DNA of 64,000 nt from Imhoffiella fuscus (GTDB lineage Bacteria > Pseudomonadota > Gammaproteobacteria > Chromatiales > Chromatiaceae), in assembly GCF_042682685.1 (NCBI RefSeq), contig NZ_JBHUHX010000016.1, positions 248,001 to 312,000 on the forward strand. The letters run 5' to 3'. The notes under the pieces were generated by a model that searched no databases, was not told where the DNA came from, and worked only from the letters and a program-made list of their open reading frames with translations. The translations under genes were made by a program, and so were the position numbers. Positions 30,933 through 39,748 of this stretch are shown here, piece after piece (position 1 is the first letter of the stretch; each line of letters opens with the position of its first letter).

Positions 30933-30950
30933 TGGGTAAAGGGCCGGTAG

Positions 30951-30976
30951 GGCGCAATAGCGAAGCGTATTGCGCC
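30951..30976. repeat. Palindromic repeat between convergent btuD and cobE
   Basis: ggcgcaata pairs perfectly with tattgcgcc around gcgaagcg. This is a widespread dispersed palindrome word in gammaproteobacteria. Its position between convergent genes would suit a bidirectional terminator, although no T-run is present. Confidence 0.7.
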
Positions 30977-31034
30977 GCATGGAAAGCCACGCCATCATCG
31001 CAAACCCGATCTTACATTCAACCGCCATGGGTCC

Positions 31035-31445
31035 CTACGCGGGAGCCTCGGCAGGTTCCCAACGTGCGACGGCGATCGTCGCCCCCTTGCCGTCGGGTCC
31101 GATATGGCGGAGCTTCTCGACCAGGAGTTGCGGGGCATTCGAGGCGAGCAGCGCCGCCGCCTCGCAGACGCTGGCGGTCCCTACCTCCTCGGCGACGCGC
31201 GTGGATGGGTTGGGGACCCCGACTGCGTCGAGGCGCTCGGCGGGGTAGGTGAGGAATGGCCAGCCATGCCGCTCGGAAAGCGCCAGCAGTGCGGGCTCGT
31301 CCGCCTTGCGGACATGGCTGGCGATGCAGCGTACCTCCACCGCGTCCAGTCCGCGCAGCGCCTCGGCGATAGCCCCTTCGAGCGTTTCGAGCGCGGTTCC
31401 GCGCTGGCAGCCGATCCCGATGGCGACAGCTGTGGGTCGGGTCAT
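31035..31445 (-). CDS. cobE: CobE (CbiG C-terminal domain) protein
   Basis: 136 residues: VAIGIGCQRGTALETLEGAI at the start and VCEAAALLASNAPQLLVEKL near the end, the single-domain CobE/CbiG-C fold. CobE is needed for the aerobic-type corrin pathway, and is thought to help around the ring-contraction stage or act as a tetrapyrrole carrier. Minus strand, convergent with btuD and divergent from cobB; the 78-base cobE-cobB gap contains one copy of the gaaccgcaaagg repeat. Confidence 0.88.
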   Translation of the reverse strand: MTRPTAVAIGIGCQRGTALETLEGAIAEALRGLDAVEVRCIASHVRKADEPALLALSERHGWPFLTYPAERLDAVGVPNPSTRVAEEVGTASVCEAAALLASNAPQLLVEKLRHIGPDGKGATIAVARWEPAEAPA

Positions 31446-31450
31446 GAAGG

Positions 31451-31478
31451 GAACCGCAAAGGTGCGAAGGACGCGAAG
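31451..31478. repeat. Single copy of the gaaccgcaaagg repeat upstream of cobB
   Basis: gaaccgcaaaggtgcgaagg continues to gacgcgaag and matches the arms at 28174 and 38805. It lies in the divergent cobE/cobB control region, six bases from the cobE start. Confidence 0.75.
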
Positions 31479-31523
31479 ATAGCGAATAGTGTCATTGGAT
31501 TCATCGAGTCGGTCGATCTCGTC

Positions 31524-32840
31524 ATGTCAGAAAATGCCTTCAATAACCCATCCGCCGTTCGTCGTTGTCCGGCGCTCTTCCTGACCGCCTCCGCTTCGGG
31601 GCAGGGTAAGACGACCCTGGTCGCCGGTCTGGCGCGCCATCACGCGCGTCTCGGACGACGGGTGCGGGTGTTCAAGACGGGGCCGGATTTTCTCGATCCC
31701 ATGATCCTGGGCCGGGCCAGCGGCGCGCCGGTCGGTCCTCTGGATCTCTGGATGGTGGGCGAGGCGGAGTGCCGACGCAAGCTGTGGGCGGCGGCGGGCG
31801 AGGCGGATCTGATCCTGGTCGAGGGCGCCATGGGGCTGTTCGACGGCACACCGAGCGGCGCCGATCTGGCCGAGACCTTCGGCATCCCGGTCGCGGCGCT
31901 GATCGACGCCAAGGGTATGGGTCAGACCTTCGGTGCGCTGGCATTGGGGCTCGCGACCTATCGTCCGGCGCTGCGCTTCGCCGGCATCCTGGCCAATCGG
32001 GTCGCGAGTCCGCGTCACGAGGAAATGATCCGGGGCGGATTCCCGCCGGATCTGCGCTATCTGGGCTCCATGCCGCGACTCGGCGACGCCGAGCTGCCGA
32101 GCCGGCATCTGGGGCTGGTCCAGGCCGAGGAGGTCGCGGATCTGGACGCCAGGCTTGACCGGATCGCCGACCGGCTGGGCGAGACGGCGCTCGCCGAGCT
32201 GCCGGAGCCGGTCGATTTCGGTCCGTCGGACGATACCGCCGAGATGCCGCGACCGCTCGCCGGGCGGCGGATCGCGGTCGCGCGCGATGCCGCATTCTCC
32301 TTCATCTACGAGGACAATCTGCGGCTGCTTGAAAGGCTCGGGGCCGAGTTGAGTTTCTTTTCGCCGCTCGTCGATGACCATGTCGCCGCCGATGCCATCT
32401 ATCTGCCTGGTGGCTATCCGGAACTGCATCTCCAGGCGCTGTCCGCCAATCGCGGCATGAAGGCGTCGCTGGTTCGGCATGTCGCCGAGGGGCGTCCGCT
32501 CTATGCCGAATGCGGCGGGATGCTCTATCTGCTCGACCGACTGACCGATAAATCCGGCGACTCGGCCGACATGGCTGGCCTGCTGCCGGGTCAGGGGCTG
32601 ATGCGGTCGCGTCTCGCCGGTCTCGGCATGCAGTCGCTCGACACGCCGCAGGGCTGTCTGCGCGGTCACAGCTTCCATCATTCCACCATGGAGACGCCTG
32701 TCGAACCGGCCGCGTTCGGTCTGCGCCGGAGCGACGGCCGTGCCGGCGAGCCCTTCTACCGCCACGGCACGCTGCGGGCGAGCTATCTGCACCTCTATTT
32801 TCCGTCGGCGCCCGAGGCGGCTGCGGCCTTGTTCGTGTAG
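31524..32840 (+). CDS. cobB: Cobyrinic / hydrogenobyrinic acid a,c-diamide synthase
   Basis: 438 residues. ATP- and glutamine-dependent amidation of the a and c side chains. N-terminal DTBS-like ATPase (TASASGQGKTTLVAGLARHH, FKTGPDFLDPM, VEGAMGLFDG); C-terminal amidotransferase with the nucleophile Cys in YAECGGMLYL and the catalytic His in SYLHLYFPS. The pathway context (CobF, CobE, CobZ-like) favours the hydrogenobyrinic-acid version. The start MSENAFNNPSAVRRCPALFL is at 31524; the frame is open further upstream through the repeat but is not coding there. Confidence 0.93.
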   Translation: MSENAFNNPSAVRRCPALFLTASASGQGKTTLVAGLARHHARLGRRVRVFKTGPDFLDPMILGRASGAPVGPLDLWMVGEAECRRKLWAAAGEADLILVEGAMGLFDGTPSGADLAETFGIPVAALIDAKGMGQTFGALALGLATYRPALRFAGILANRVASPRHEEMIRGGFPPDLRYLGSMPRLGDAELPSRHLGLVQAEEVADLDARLDRIADRLGETALAELPEPVDFGPSDDTAEMPRPLAGRRIAVARDAAFSFIYEDNLRLLERLGAELSFFSPLVDDHVAADAIYLPGGYPELHLQALSANRGMKASLVRHVAEGRPLYAECGGMLYLLDRLTDKSGDSADMAGLLPGQGLMRSRLAGLGMQSLDTPQGCLRGHSFHHSTMETPVEPAAFGLRRSDGRAGEPFYRHGTLRASYLHLYFPSAPEAAAALFV

Positions 32841-32884
32841 CGCTTTCAGCCTCCAACCGCGCGCGTCCCGAGGAGGATCCCGTT

Positions 32885-33784
32885 CTGAGCATTCAACCAC
32901 CCATCCGCTACGTCGAGCCCGTCTACCGCCCGCCGAGCGAGGCGCAGTCGCTGATCCTGCCGGTCACCGACGGCTGTTCCTGGAATCGCTGCACCTTTTG
33001 CGACATGTACCGCCCGTCGCAGAAGCGTTTTCGCGCGCGTGAGACGGGTGAGGTGCTGAAGGGCATCCGGCGCGTTGGCGAGCGGCTCGGCGACGAGGTG
33101 CGGCGGGTCTTTCTGGCCGACGGCGATGCGCTGGTGCTGCCGACGCGGCGTCTGCTGGTCTATCTGGAGGCGATCCGCACCCATCTGCCCTCGGTGCATC
33201 GGGTCTCCAGCTATTGTCTGGCGCGCAACCTGAACAAGAAGAGCGTCGCCGAATTGCGCGAACTGCGCGAGGCCGGTTTGACGCTCGCCTATCTGGGCGC
33301 CGAATCCGGTGATGATGCGCTGCTGGAGCGGATCGACAAGGGCGAGACCTTCGAGTCGACCCGTGCGGCGCTCGACAAGCTGGGCGAGGCCGGGATCCGT
33401 CGCTCGGTGATGATCATCAACGGACTCGGCGGCGAGTTGTTGAGCGTCCGGCATGCCGACAACTCGGCGCGTCTCATGAATGCCACCCAGCCCGAGTATC
33501 TCTCGACCCTGGTGCTCATGCTGAGCGATGGCGGCACGCGCTATCGCGCGTCCTGGCCCGAGTGGAGTCCTCTGTCGCCGGACGGTCTGTTCCGCGAGAT
33601 GGAGCGGTTTCTGTCCGCGCTCGAACTGCGTCAGACCATCTTTCGCGCCGATCATTCATCGAATTGGCTGGTGCTCAAGGGTACGCTCGGCGCCGACAAG
33701 GAGCGCCTGCTGACGCAGGTGCGGTCTGCGATCGAGCGCCCCGACGCCGCTCCGTTGCGTGCGGCCTGGACGCGGGGGCTGTAA
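32885..33784 (+). CDS. Radical SAM protein with Cx4Cx2C cluster motif; probable CTG start
   Basis: 299 residues if begun at CTG 32885, which is preceded by a perfect AGGAGG (32871-32876) at 8-base spacing; no in-frame ATG, GTG or TTG lies between cobB and the conserved core. Residues 31-39 read CSWNRCTFC, the [4Fe-4S] ligands with four rather than three residues between the first two Cys, as in the 'GCSxNxCTFC' radical-SAM family. The Elp3-like barrel follows (LAYLGAESGDDALLERIDKG). The substrate is unknown. It lies 44 bases after cobB, so it is probably in its operon. Confidence 0.82.
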   Translation: MSIQPPIRYVEPVYRPPSEAQSLILPVTDGCSWNRCTFCDMYRPSQKRFRARETGEVLKGIRRVGERLGDEVRRVFLADGDALVLPTRRLLVYLEAIRTHLPSVHRVSSYCLARNLNKKSVAELRELREAGLTLAYLGAESGDDALLERIDKGETFESTRAALDKLGEAGIRRSVMIINGLGGELLSVRHADNSARLMNATQPEYLSTLVLMLSDGGTRYRASWPEWSPLSPDGLFREMERFLSALELRQTIFRADHSSNWLVLKGTLGADKERLLTQVRSAIERPDAAPLRAAWTRGL

Positions 33785-33809
33785 GTCCGGCCCGGTTCAA
33801 TGCACGCCG

Positions 33810-34361
33810 TCAGTTCGACCCGATCTCCTGGCGTACCGTCGGGCTGATCTCGACCGTGCTGTCGGCATTGCCGAGCCACATCTGTCCGCCGTCGAGCGTG
33901 CATTGCAGCTCCATGTTGCGCCCAGCCAGCTCGGAGAGCGACTGAACCGTGTCGCTATCCAGATCCAGCACCCGCAGATTGCGCAGTCGCTTGAGTCCGT
34001 CTCGGTTCTGGTCCCACCAGATGTCCGAGCTGCGTCCGCCATAGTTGATGACGATCACCTCGCGGGCACGTCCGCAGGCCTGACGCAGACGGCGCTCGTC
34101 CGGTTGACCCAGCTCGATCCAGCGCTCGATCTCGCCGCTCAGGCTGTGCTGCCAGAGGTCGGGCTCGTCGTCGGTCGAAATCCCTTTGGTGAAGACCAGG
34201 CGCTCGTCGGCGTAGAGACAGAAGGCGAGCAGCCGCACCATCAGGCGCGCATCGGTCTCGGAGGGATGGCGGGCGAGGGTGAGCGCGTGGCCTTCGTAAT
34301 AGTGTCGATTCAGATCCGAGATCTGGACCTGTGCCTTGAAGATGGTTGCCTTGAGGGCCAT
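33810..34361 (-). CDS. yaeQ: YaeQ-family protein
   Basis: 183 residues: MALKATIFKAQVQISDLNRH, ARLMVRLLAFCLYADERLVF and DEPDLWQHSLSGEIERWIEL. The family has a PD-(D/E)xK nuclease-like fold (Glu/Asp in the DEPDLW region); its function is not established. A single gene, convergent with the radical-SAM gene and divergent from the TRIC gene. Confidence 0.93.
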   Translation of the reverse strand: MALKATIFKAQVQISDLNRHYYEGHALTLARHPSETDARLMVRLLAFCLYADERLVFTKGISTDDEPDLWQHSLSGEIERWIELGQPDERRLRQACGRAREVIVINYGGRSSDIWWDQNRDGLKRLRNLRVLDLDSDTVQSLSELAGRNMELQCTLDGGQMWLGNADSTVEISPTVRQEIGSN

Positions 34362-34486
34362 AGGGCGATCCTGAAATGCGTGGGCGTTGACTGGAAAGGC
34401 GCCGATGGTAACCGTTCGGCGCTGGGCGTGGCTTCTCGTGTCGGCTTGAGTAAGATGCCGCTTTCTTCGCTTCCACGTCTCAAGAC

Positions 34487-35137
34487 ATGCCTCCCGAGTC
34501 CATCTTGGATCTTCCTCTCGATCAGGTCATGCACGGCATCAGTCTGGGTGCCGTGGCCACGATGGCGGCTGCCGGCGTGTTGGAGGCCGGGCGCAAGCGC
34601 TTCGATCTCTTCGGGATGGTCGTGGTCGCCCTGGCCGCCGCGCTCGGCGGCGGCTCCCTGCGCGACGTGCTGCTCGATCGTCCGGTGTTCTGGGTCGCCG
34701 ATCAGACCTTCCTGATCGCGGCGCTGCTGGCCGCGTTGGCCACCTTCTTCCTCGCCCGGGTCTTCGTGCTTCCGGCGCGGCTGTTCCTGATCCCAGACGC
34801 TGCCGGACTGGCGCTCTTCACCATCGCCGGTACCAAGGTCGCCCTGGTCTGGGGCGCGCCCTGGCTGGTGGCCAGCTTCATGGGCGTCATCACCGGCGTG
34901 GTGGGAGGCATCCTGCGCGACGTGCTCTGCAACGAAGAACCGCTGGTGTTCCAGGGATCGCTCTACGCCACCGCCGCCTGGGTTGGCGGGCTGGTCTTCA
35001 TCGGACTCTTCTTCCTCGACATCGATCCCCGACTCGCCGCCGTTGCGGCCGGCTCCATCATCTTCCTGCTGCGCGTCGCCGCCATCCGGTGGGATATCGG
35101 TCTGCCGCGCTTCAGGACGCGACCGGATCGGGATTGA
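34487..35137 (+). CDS. TRIC/UPF0126-family membrane protein
   Basis: 216 residues, about seven membrane segments with two related halves, each carrying GGGSLRDVLL or GGILRDVLCN, the signature of UPF0126/YicG. Eukaryotic and archaeal relatives (TRIC) are trimeric cation channels. Inner membrane. A single gene; its 3' end faces cobL. Confidence 0.92.
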   Translation: MPPESILDLPLDQVMHGISLGAVATMAAAGVLEAGRKRFDLFGMVVVALAAALGGGSLRDVLLDRPVFWVADQTFLIAALLAALATFFLARVFVLPARLFLIPDAAGLALFTIAGTKVALVWGAPWLVASFMGVITGVVGGILRDVLCNEEPLVFQGSLYATAAWVGGLVFIGLFFLDIDPRLAAVAAGSIIFLLRVAAIRWDIGLPRFRTRPDRD

Positions 35138-35170
35138 GTCTCAGCCTGGGGACGAGGACGGGGGCTGGGT

Positions 35171-36418
35171 TCAGGCGGGCTTTTCGGCGCTCAGGATGGT
35201 GACGGGCATGGCGGTGCGCCAGCCGTCGAAGCGGCCGAGGGGGGCGGCATGGGCGACGGATAGGCGGGTGAGGTCGCCGCCGATACGTTCGCGCAGTGCG
35301 ACCAGGAATGCCTCGCTCTGGAGGGTGACGGCGTTGGCGACCAGGCGTCCGCCCGGTTTCAGTGCCTCCCAGCAGCACTCGGCGACGCCTTCGACCGTGA
35401 GCCCGCCGCCGATGAAGATGGCGTCGGGTGTCTGGAGCCCTTCCAGCACCTCCGGGGCGCGTCCGGCGACGATCTGGAGCTCGGGGACACCGAGCCGGTT
35501 GCGGTTCCGGTCGATGAGGTCGCGCCGCGCGGCGTCGGGCTCGATGGCGATGGCGCGGCAGCCGCTCTCGGTGCGCATCCATTCGATGCCGATGGAGCCG
35601 CTGCCGGCGCCGACGTCCCAGAGCAGCTCGCCGGGCAATGGCGCCAGTCGGGCCAGCGAGGCCGCGCGGACATCGCGCTTGGTGATCTGGCCTTCGTGGA
35701 CGAAGGCGTCGTCCGGCAGACCGCAGCGGCGCGACAGCAGGCGGGCGTTCGCGCTGGCGTGGCATTCGACCGCGATCAGGTTGAGCGCGGCGCAGCTCGG
35801 GTGGGTCCAATCGTCGGCGATGCCGTCCAGTCTGCGTTCCTCGGGTCCGCCGACACGCTCGAAGACATCGAGCCGGCTGGCGCCGAATCCGCGCTCGCAG
35901 AGCAGTGCGGCGAGTCGAGCGGGTGTCTCTCCGTCGGCCGAGAGGATCAGCAGACGCGCGCCCTCGGCCAGATGCAGATTGACCCGTTCCAGCGGTCGGC
36001 CGTGGGCGGGGATGACGCGGCAGTCCTGCAGCGGCCAGCCGAGTCGGGCGGCGGCCAGCGAGACCGAGGAGGGGCCGGGGAGGATGCGCATCTCACCGGG
36101 CGCGACCCGGCGCGCGAGGCTGCCGCCGATGCCGTAGAACATGGGATCGCCGCTGGCCAGCACGCAGACTGGGCTGCCCCGATGCGACAGGAGTCGCTCA
36201 TAGGCGGCGCTGAATGGGCTCGGCCAGGGGTGGCGGTCCTGTCCCGGCGGCGCCGGAACCAGGGCGAGATGACGCTCGCCGCCGAAGAGGATCGCCGCCT
36301 CGGAGACCGCGCGCCGGGCCTCCTCGCCGAGTCCGGCCAGTCCGTCCTCACCGATTCCGACGATGGTCAGCCAGGGTACGGTGGATTCGGTATCTGCGGG
36401 CTGGCGGCGATGGGTCAT
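35171..36418 (-). CDS. cobL: Precorrin-6B C5,15-methyltransferase (decarboxylating)
   Basis: 415 residues, the CbiE-CbiT fusion. The N-terminal domain is a tetrapyrrole methylase (LTIVGIGEDGLAGLGEEARR, LASGDPMFYGIGGSLARRV, ILPGPSSVSLAAARLG). The C-terminal domain from about residue 215 is a class I SAM methyltransferase (ITKRDVRAASLARLAPLPGE, LLWDVGAGSGSIGIEWMR) that methylates C15 and decarboxylates the C12 acetate. The start MTHRRQPADTESTVPW is chosen over the longer frame to 36517. Divergent from cobH. Confidence 0.94.
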   Translation of the reverse strand: MTHRRQPADTESTVPWLTIVGIGEDGLAGLGEEARRAVSEAAILFGGERHLALVPAPPGQDRHPWPSPFSAAYERLLSHRGSPVCVLASGDPMFYGIGGSLARRVAPGEMRILPGPSSVSLAAARLGWPLQDCRVIPAHGRPLERVNLHLAEGARLLILSADGETPARLAALLCERGFGASRLDVFERVGGPEERRLDGIADDWTHPSCAALNLIAVECHASANARLLSRRCGLPDDAFVHEGQITKRDVRAASLARLAPLPGELLWDVGAGSGSIGIEWMRTESGCRAIAIEPDAARRDLIDRNRNRLGVPELQIVAGRAPEVLEGLQTPDAIFIGGGLTVEGVAECCWEALKPGGRLVANAVTLQSEAFLVALRERIGGDLTRLSVAHAAPLGRFDGWRTAMPVTILSAEKPA

Positions 36419-36615
36419 GCGTCGGAGGCTCGATCGAAGTGGGGGAGGGGCGTGGCAGAGTGGTATATCTCTTTGGTCGGCATTATAATCCCGCTCTTCA
36501 CCAGAAAGTACATCCACCGCTTACGCTTACCTGTCGGCCACCCTATTCGTCCCGCCTCCGTCTGGACTCGCCCGAGTCCGTGTCGATCGGTATCACCGCG
36601 CGTTAGAGACCCACA
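36419..36615. promoter_or_regulatory. cobL/cobH divergent promoter region
   Basis: 197 bases between divergent starts. A perfect TATAAT lies at 36484-36489, but the -35 region 17 bases upstream (tggtat) is weak. I find no cobalamin-riboswitch B12 box. Confidence 0.4.
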
Positions 36616-37239
36616 ATGATCGAATACAATCGCGATGCTCACGACATCTATCGTCAATCCTTCGCCATCATCCGCGCCGAGGCGAAGCTCGATCGTCTGC
36701 CGGCCGACCTGGAGGCGCTGGCGGTGCGGGTCATCCATTCCTGCGGCATGCCCGACATCGTAGAGGATCTGGTCTTTTCGGAGGGTGCCGGAACCGCCGG
36801 GCGCGAGGCGCTCGAATCCGGCGCGCCCATTCTGTGCGACAGCCGCATGGTGGCCGAGGGCATCACCCGCGCCCGTCTTCCCGCCGAGAACGCCGTCATT
36901 TGCACCCTGCAGGATCCGAGCGTTCCCGAGCTTGCCAAGCAGCTCGGCAATACCCGCACCGCAGCGGCCTTGGAGCTCTGGCGTCCGCATCTCGCGGGGT
37001 CGATCGTGGTGGTCGGCAATGCCCCGACCGCGCTGTTCCGGCTGTTCGAGATGCTCGACGCGGGTGCGCCCAAGCCGGCGCTGATTCTGGGCTTCCCGGT
37101 GGGCTTTGTGGGCGCGGCCGAATCCAAGGAGGCGCTCGCGGCCGATAGCCGTGGCGTGCCCTTCGTCACCGTCCGTGGTCGTCGGGGCGGAAGCGCCATG
37201 GCCGCCGCCGCCGTCAACGCACTCGGGCGGGACCACTGA
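36616..37239 (+). CDS. cobH: Precorrin-8X methylmutase
   Basis: 207 residues. Moves the methyl from C11 to C12, giving hydrogenobyrinic acid. The catalytic His lies in VRVIHSCGMPDIVEDLVFSE; PILCDSRMVAEGITR and GFPVGFVGAAESKEAL complete the active site. First gene of a cobH-cobI-cobJ operon, five bases before cobI. Confidence 0.96.
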   Translation: MIEYNRDAHDIYRQSFAIIRAEAKLDRLPADLEALAVRVIHSCGMPDIVEDLVFSEGAGTAGREALESGAPILCDSRMVAEGITRARLPAENAVICTLQDPSVPELAKQLGNTRTAAALELWRPHLAGSIVVVGNAPTALFRLFEMLDAGAPKPALILGFPVGFVGAAESKEALAADSRGVPFVTVRGRRGGSAMAAAAVNALGRDH

Positions 37240-37244
37240 TCCAT

Positions 37245-37973
37245 ATGGCACAGGGGCGTTTATTTGGCCTGGGCGTCGGCCCGGGCGATCCGGAACTCAT
37301 CACCCTCAAGGCGCTGCGCTATCTGCGCGAGGCGCCGGTGGTGGCCTATTACGCTGCAAAGGAGAAGCGCGGCAACGCGCTGACCAGCGTCGAGGACTAT
37401 CTCGGCGCCGAGCAGCTGCGTCTGCCGCTGATCTATCCGGTCACCGGCAAGAAGCCGCCACCGCCCTTCGATTACGAAGCGGCGATGCGCGACTTCTACG
37501 ACGCATCCGCCGAATCGATCGCCGGACATCTGGAGGCGGGTCGCGACGTGGCCGTGCTCTGCGAGGGCGATCCACTCTTCTACGGCTCATTCATGTATCT
37601 CTACGACCGCCTGGCCGACCGCTTCGAGACCGAGGTGGTTCCGGGCGTCTGCTCGGTGGTCGCCAGCGCCTCGGTGCTGCGCACCCCGCTGGTCTATCGC
37701 GATCAGCGTCTCCAGGTGCTGCCCGGTACGCTTCCCGAGGAGACCCTGACTCAGATGCTCGACGGCGTCGAGGCGGCGGCCATCATGAAGCTGGGCAGCA
37801 ACTTCGAGAAGATCCGACGCGTCATCACCAAGCTCGGGCTCGAAAAGCGCGCCCTCTATGTCGAACGGGCGACTATGGACGGCGAATGCGTGCGACCCTT
37901 CACCGAGATCGCGCCAGAGACCGTGCCCTATTTCTCGATGGTCCTCATCCCCGGCGAACGGTGGCAGGGCTGA
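37245..37973 (+). CDS. cobI: Precorrin-2 C20-methyltransferase
   Basis: 242 residues, tetrapyrrole methylase fold: LFGLGVGPGDPELITLKALR, VAVLCEGDPLFYGSFMYLYD and EVVPGVCSVVASASVL. First dedicated step toward the corrin after precorrin-2. One base separates its stop from the cobJ start. Confidence 0.95.
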   Translation: MAQGRLFGLGVGPGDPELITLKALRYLREAPVVAYYAAKEKRGNALTSVEDYLGAEQLRLPLIYPVTGKKPPPPFDYEAAMRDFYDASAESIAGHLEAGRDVAVLCEGDPLFYGSFMYLYDRLADRFETEVVPGVCSVVASASVLRTPLVYRDQRLQVLPGTLPEETLTQMLDGVEAAAIMKLGSNFEKIRRVITKLGLEKRALYVERATMDGECVRPFTEIAPETVPYFSMVLIPGERWQG

Positions 37974-37974
37974 G

Positions 37975-38793
37975 ATGGTCGAGTCATCGAATGACGTCGC
38001 CGGTACGGTGAGCACATCGCACTCGGGACGGCTGGCCGTGATCGGTCTGGGGCCGGGCGCCGCCGAACTGATGGCGCCGGCGGTGCGCGAGGAACTCGAC
38101 CGGGCGCAGGACATCGTCGGCTATACCACCTATGTCGAGATGGCCGGACCCTTTCGTCCCGATCAGCGCACACTGGATTCGGACAACCGGTGCGAGATGG
38201 ATCGCGCCCGGCTGGCCTTCGAGCTGGCCACTCAGGGGCGTCGCGTGGTGGTGGTGTCCTCGGGCGATCCGGGCGTCTTCGCCATGGCGACGGCGGTGAT
38301 GGAGGCGCTGGACCAGTCCTCCGATCCGAGCTGGAGGCGCGTGGATCTGGCGATTCTGCCCGGCATCTCGGCGGCCCAGGCGACGGCCGCGCGCATCGGC
38401 GCTCCCTTGGGGCACGATTTCTGCGTCATCTCGCTCTCGGATAACCTCAAGCCCTGGTCGCAGATCCTGCTGCGTCTGGAGCATGCCGCGCTGGCCGATT
38501 TCGTCATCGCACTCTACAACCCCATCTCCAAGGCGCGTCCCTGGCAGCTAGGAGAGGCGCTGGAATTGCTGCGCCGTCATCGCGCTCCGCAGACGCCGGT
38601 CGTGCTGGGGCGGGATGTGGGACGTCCGGCCGAACGGGTGCAGGTGACGACGCTGGCCGAGGTACGTCCCGATCAGGTGGACATGCGCACCATGGTCATC
38701 GTCGGGTCTTCGCTCACCCGCCAATTCTCGCGTGGCGACGCTGGGGCTTGGGTCTACACTCCGCGCTGGTACCCGGAGGCTCCGGGCAGCTGA
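37975..38793 (+). CDS. cobJ: Precorrin-3B C17-methyltransferase
   Basis: 272 residues. Carries out C17 methylation and ring contraction. LAVIGLGPGAAELMAPAVRE, VVVVSSGDPGVFAMATAVME and LPGISAAQATAARIGAPLGH are the methylase motifs; the YNPISKARPWQL and VVLGRDVGRPAERV segments are CobJ/CbiH-specific. It acts on the product of the CobZ/CobG oxidation. Last gene of the cobHIJ operon. Confidence 0.95.
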   Translation: MVESSNDVAGTVSTSHSGRLAVIGLGPGAAELMAPAVREELDRAQDIVGYTTYVEMAGPFRPDQRTLDSDNRCEMDRARLAFELATQGRRVVVVSSGDPGVFAMATAVMEALDQSSDPSWRRVDLAILPGISAAQATAARIGAPLGHDFCVISLSDNLKPWSQILLRLEHAALADFVIALYNPISKARPWQLGEALELLRRHRAPQTPVVLGRDVGRPAERVQVTTLAEVRPDQVDMRTMVIVGSSLTRQFSRGDAGAWVYTPRWYPEAPGS

Positions 38794-38804
38794 CCGCGAT
38801 ATTT

Positions 38805-38879
38805 GAACCGCAAAGTCGCAAAGGACGCGAAGACAAGCAAACTCTCGGCGTCCTTTGCGCGCTTTCGCCTTCGCGGTTC
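38805..38879. repeat. Inverted pair of the gaaccgcaaagg repeat between cobJ and cobK
   Basis: The left arm starts gaaccgcaaagtcgcaaagg and the right arm ends cgcctt-cgcggttc. Together they form a long imperfect hairpin with a loop near acaagcaaactct. It fills the convergent cobJ-cobK gap and could end both transcripts. Confidence 0.8.
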
Positions 38880-38896
38880 GATTCCTCGTTCTGAAC

Positions 38897-39685
38897 TCAG
38901 CCGGCCGCCTGCGCTGGCTCGCGTTCGCATCGCCATTTCTCCTTTCGCGTTTCCAGCCAGTTGAGTGCCCCTTCGACCGAGGTCGCCAAGGGTGTCTCCG
39001 GTCGCTGTGGGCGTTGGCGCATGATGACGCGGATTCCGCGTTCACGGGCGGCGATCAGTTTGGCCGAGGTCGCCACGCCGCCGCTGTTCTTGCAGACGAT
39101 GGTGTCGATGTCGTGGTCGTCGAGCAGTTTGCGCTCGCTGTCCAGATCGAAAGGGCCGCGCGAGAGCAGCAATTCGGCCAAGGGAAATTCTGGCATCGGG
39201 TCCGGGGGCGTCACCGCGCGGATGAGGAACCAGATGTCATCGAGTCCGGCGAAGGGGACGAGTTCCTGCCGCCCGACGGCCAGCAGAACCCGCTGCGGTC
39301 GGTTCTGAATCAGGGTGTTTACCGCCTCGTCCCAGCCTTCGACCTGGTCCCAGCGATCGCCTGCTTCGGGGATCCATGCCGGACGTTCCAGTCTGAGCAG
39401 CGGCACGTGGGCCGCGTGACAGGCCTGATAGGCGTTCCAGCCCATGCTGGCGGCGAAGGGATGGGTCACGTCGAAGACCGCACGGATGCGCTGCTCGCGC
39501 AGATAGTCGGTCAACCCCTCGGGTCCGCCGAAACCGCCGATGCGGGTTTCGCCGGCTGGTAGACGCGGGTCGGTGGTGCGGCCCGCGAGCGAGTTGGTGA
39601 CCCGCAGATCGTCATGGGCGGCAAGCGCTTCGGCGAGGACATAGGCCTCCGTGGTGCCGCCGAGAATCAGGATCCGTTCCTTCAT
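38897..39685 (-). CDS. cobK: Precorrin-6A reductase
   Basis: 262 residues. NADPH-dependent reduction of precorrin-6A. ILILGGTTEAYVLAEALAAH at the start, FDVTHPFAASMGWNAYQACH in the middle and CKNSGGVATSAKLIAARERG in the C-terminal half are the family motifs. Convergent with cobJ; transcribed alone on the minus strand. Confidence 0.95.
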   Translation of the reverse strand: MKERILILGGTTEAYVLAEALAAHDDLRVTNSLAGRTTDPRLPAGETRIGGFGGPEGLTDYLREQRIRAVFDVTHPFAASMGWNAYQACHAAHVPLLRLERPAWIPEAGDRWDQVEGWDEAVNTLIQNRPQRVLLAVGRQELVPFAGLDDIWFLIRAVTPPDPMPEFPLAELLLSRGPFDLDSERKLLDDHDIDTIVCKNSGGVATSAKLIAARERGIRVIMRQRPQRPETPLATSVEGALNWLETRKEKWRCEREPAQAAG

Positions 39686-39748
39686 GCTGGATGTCCTCGT
39701 GAATGTGAATGTCGACTGGGTTCGTCGGCCGTCCCTGGCCGACCGGCT

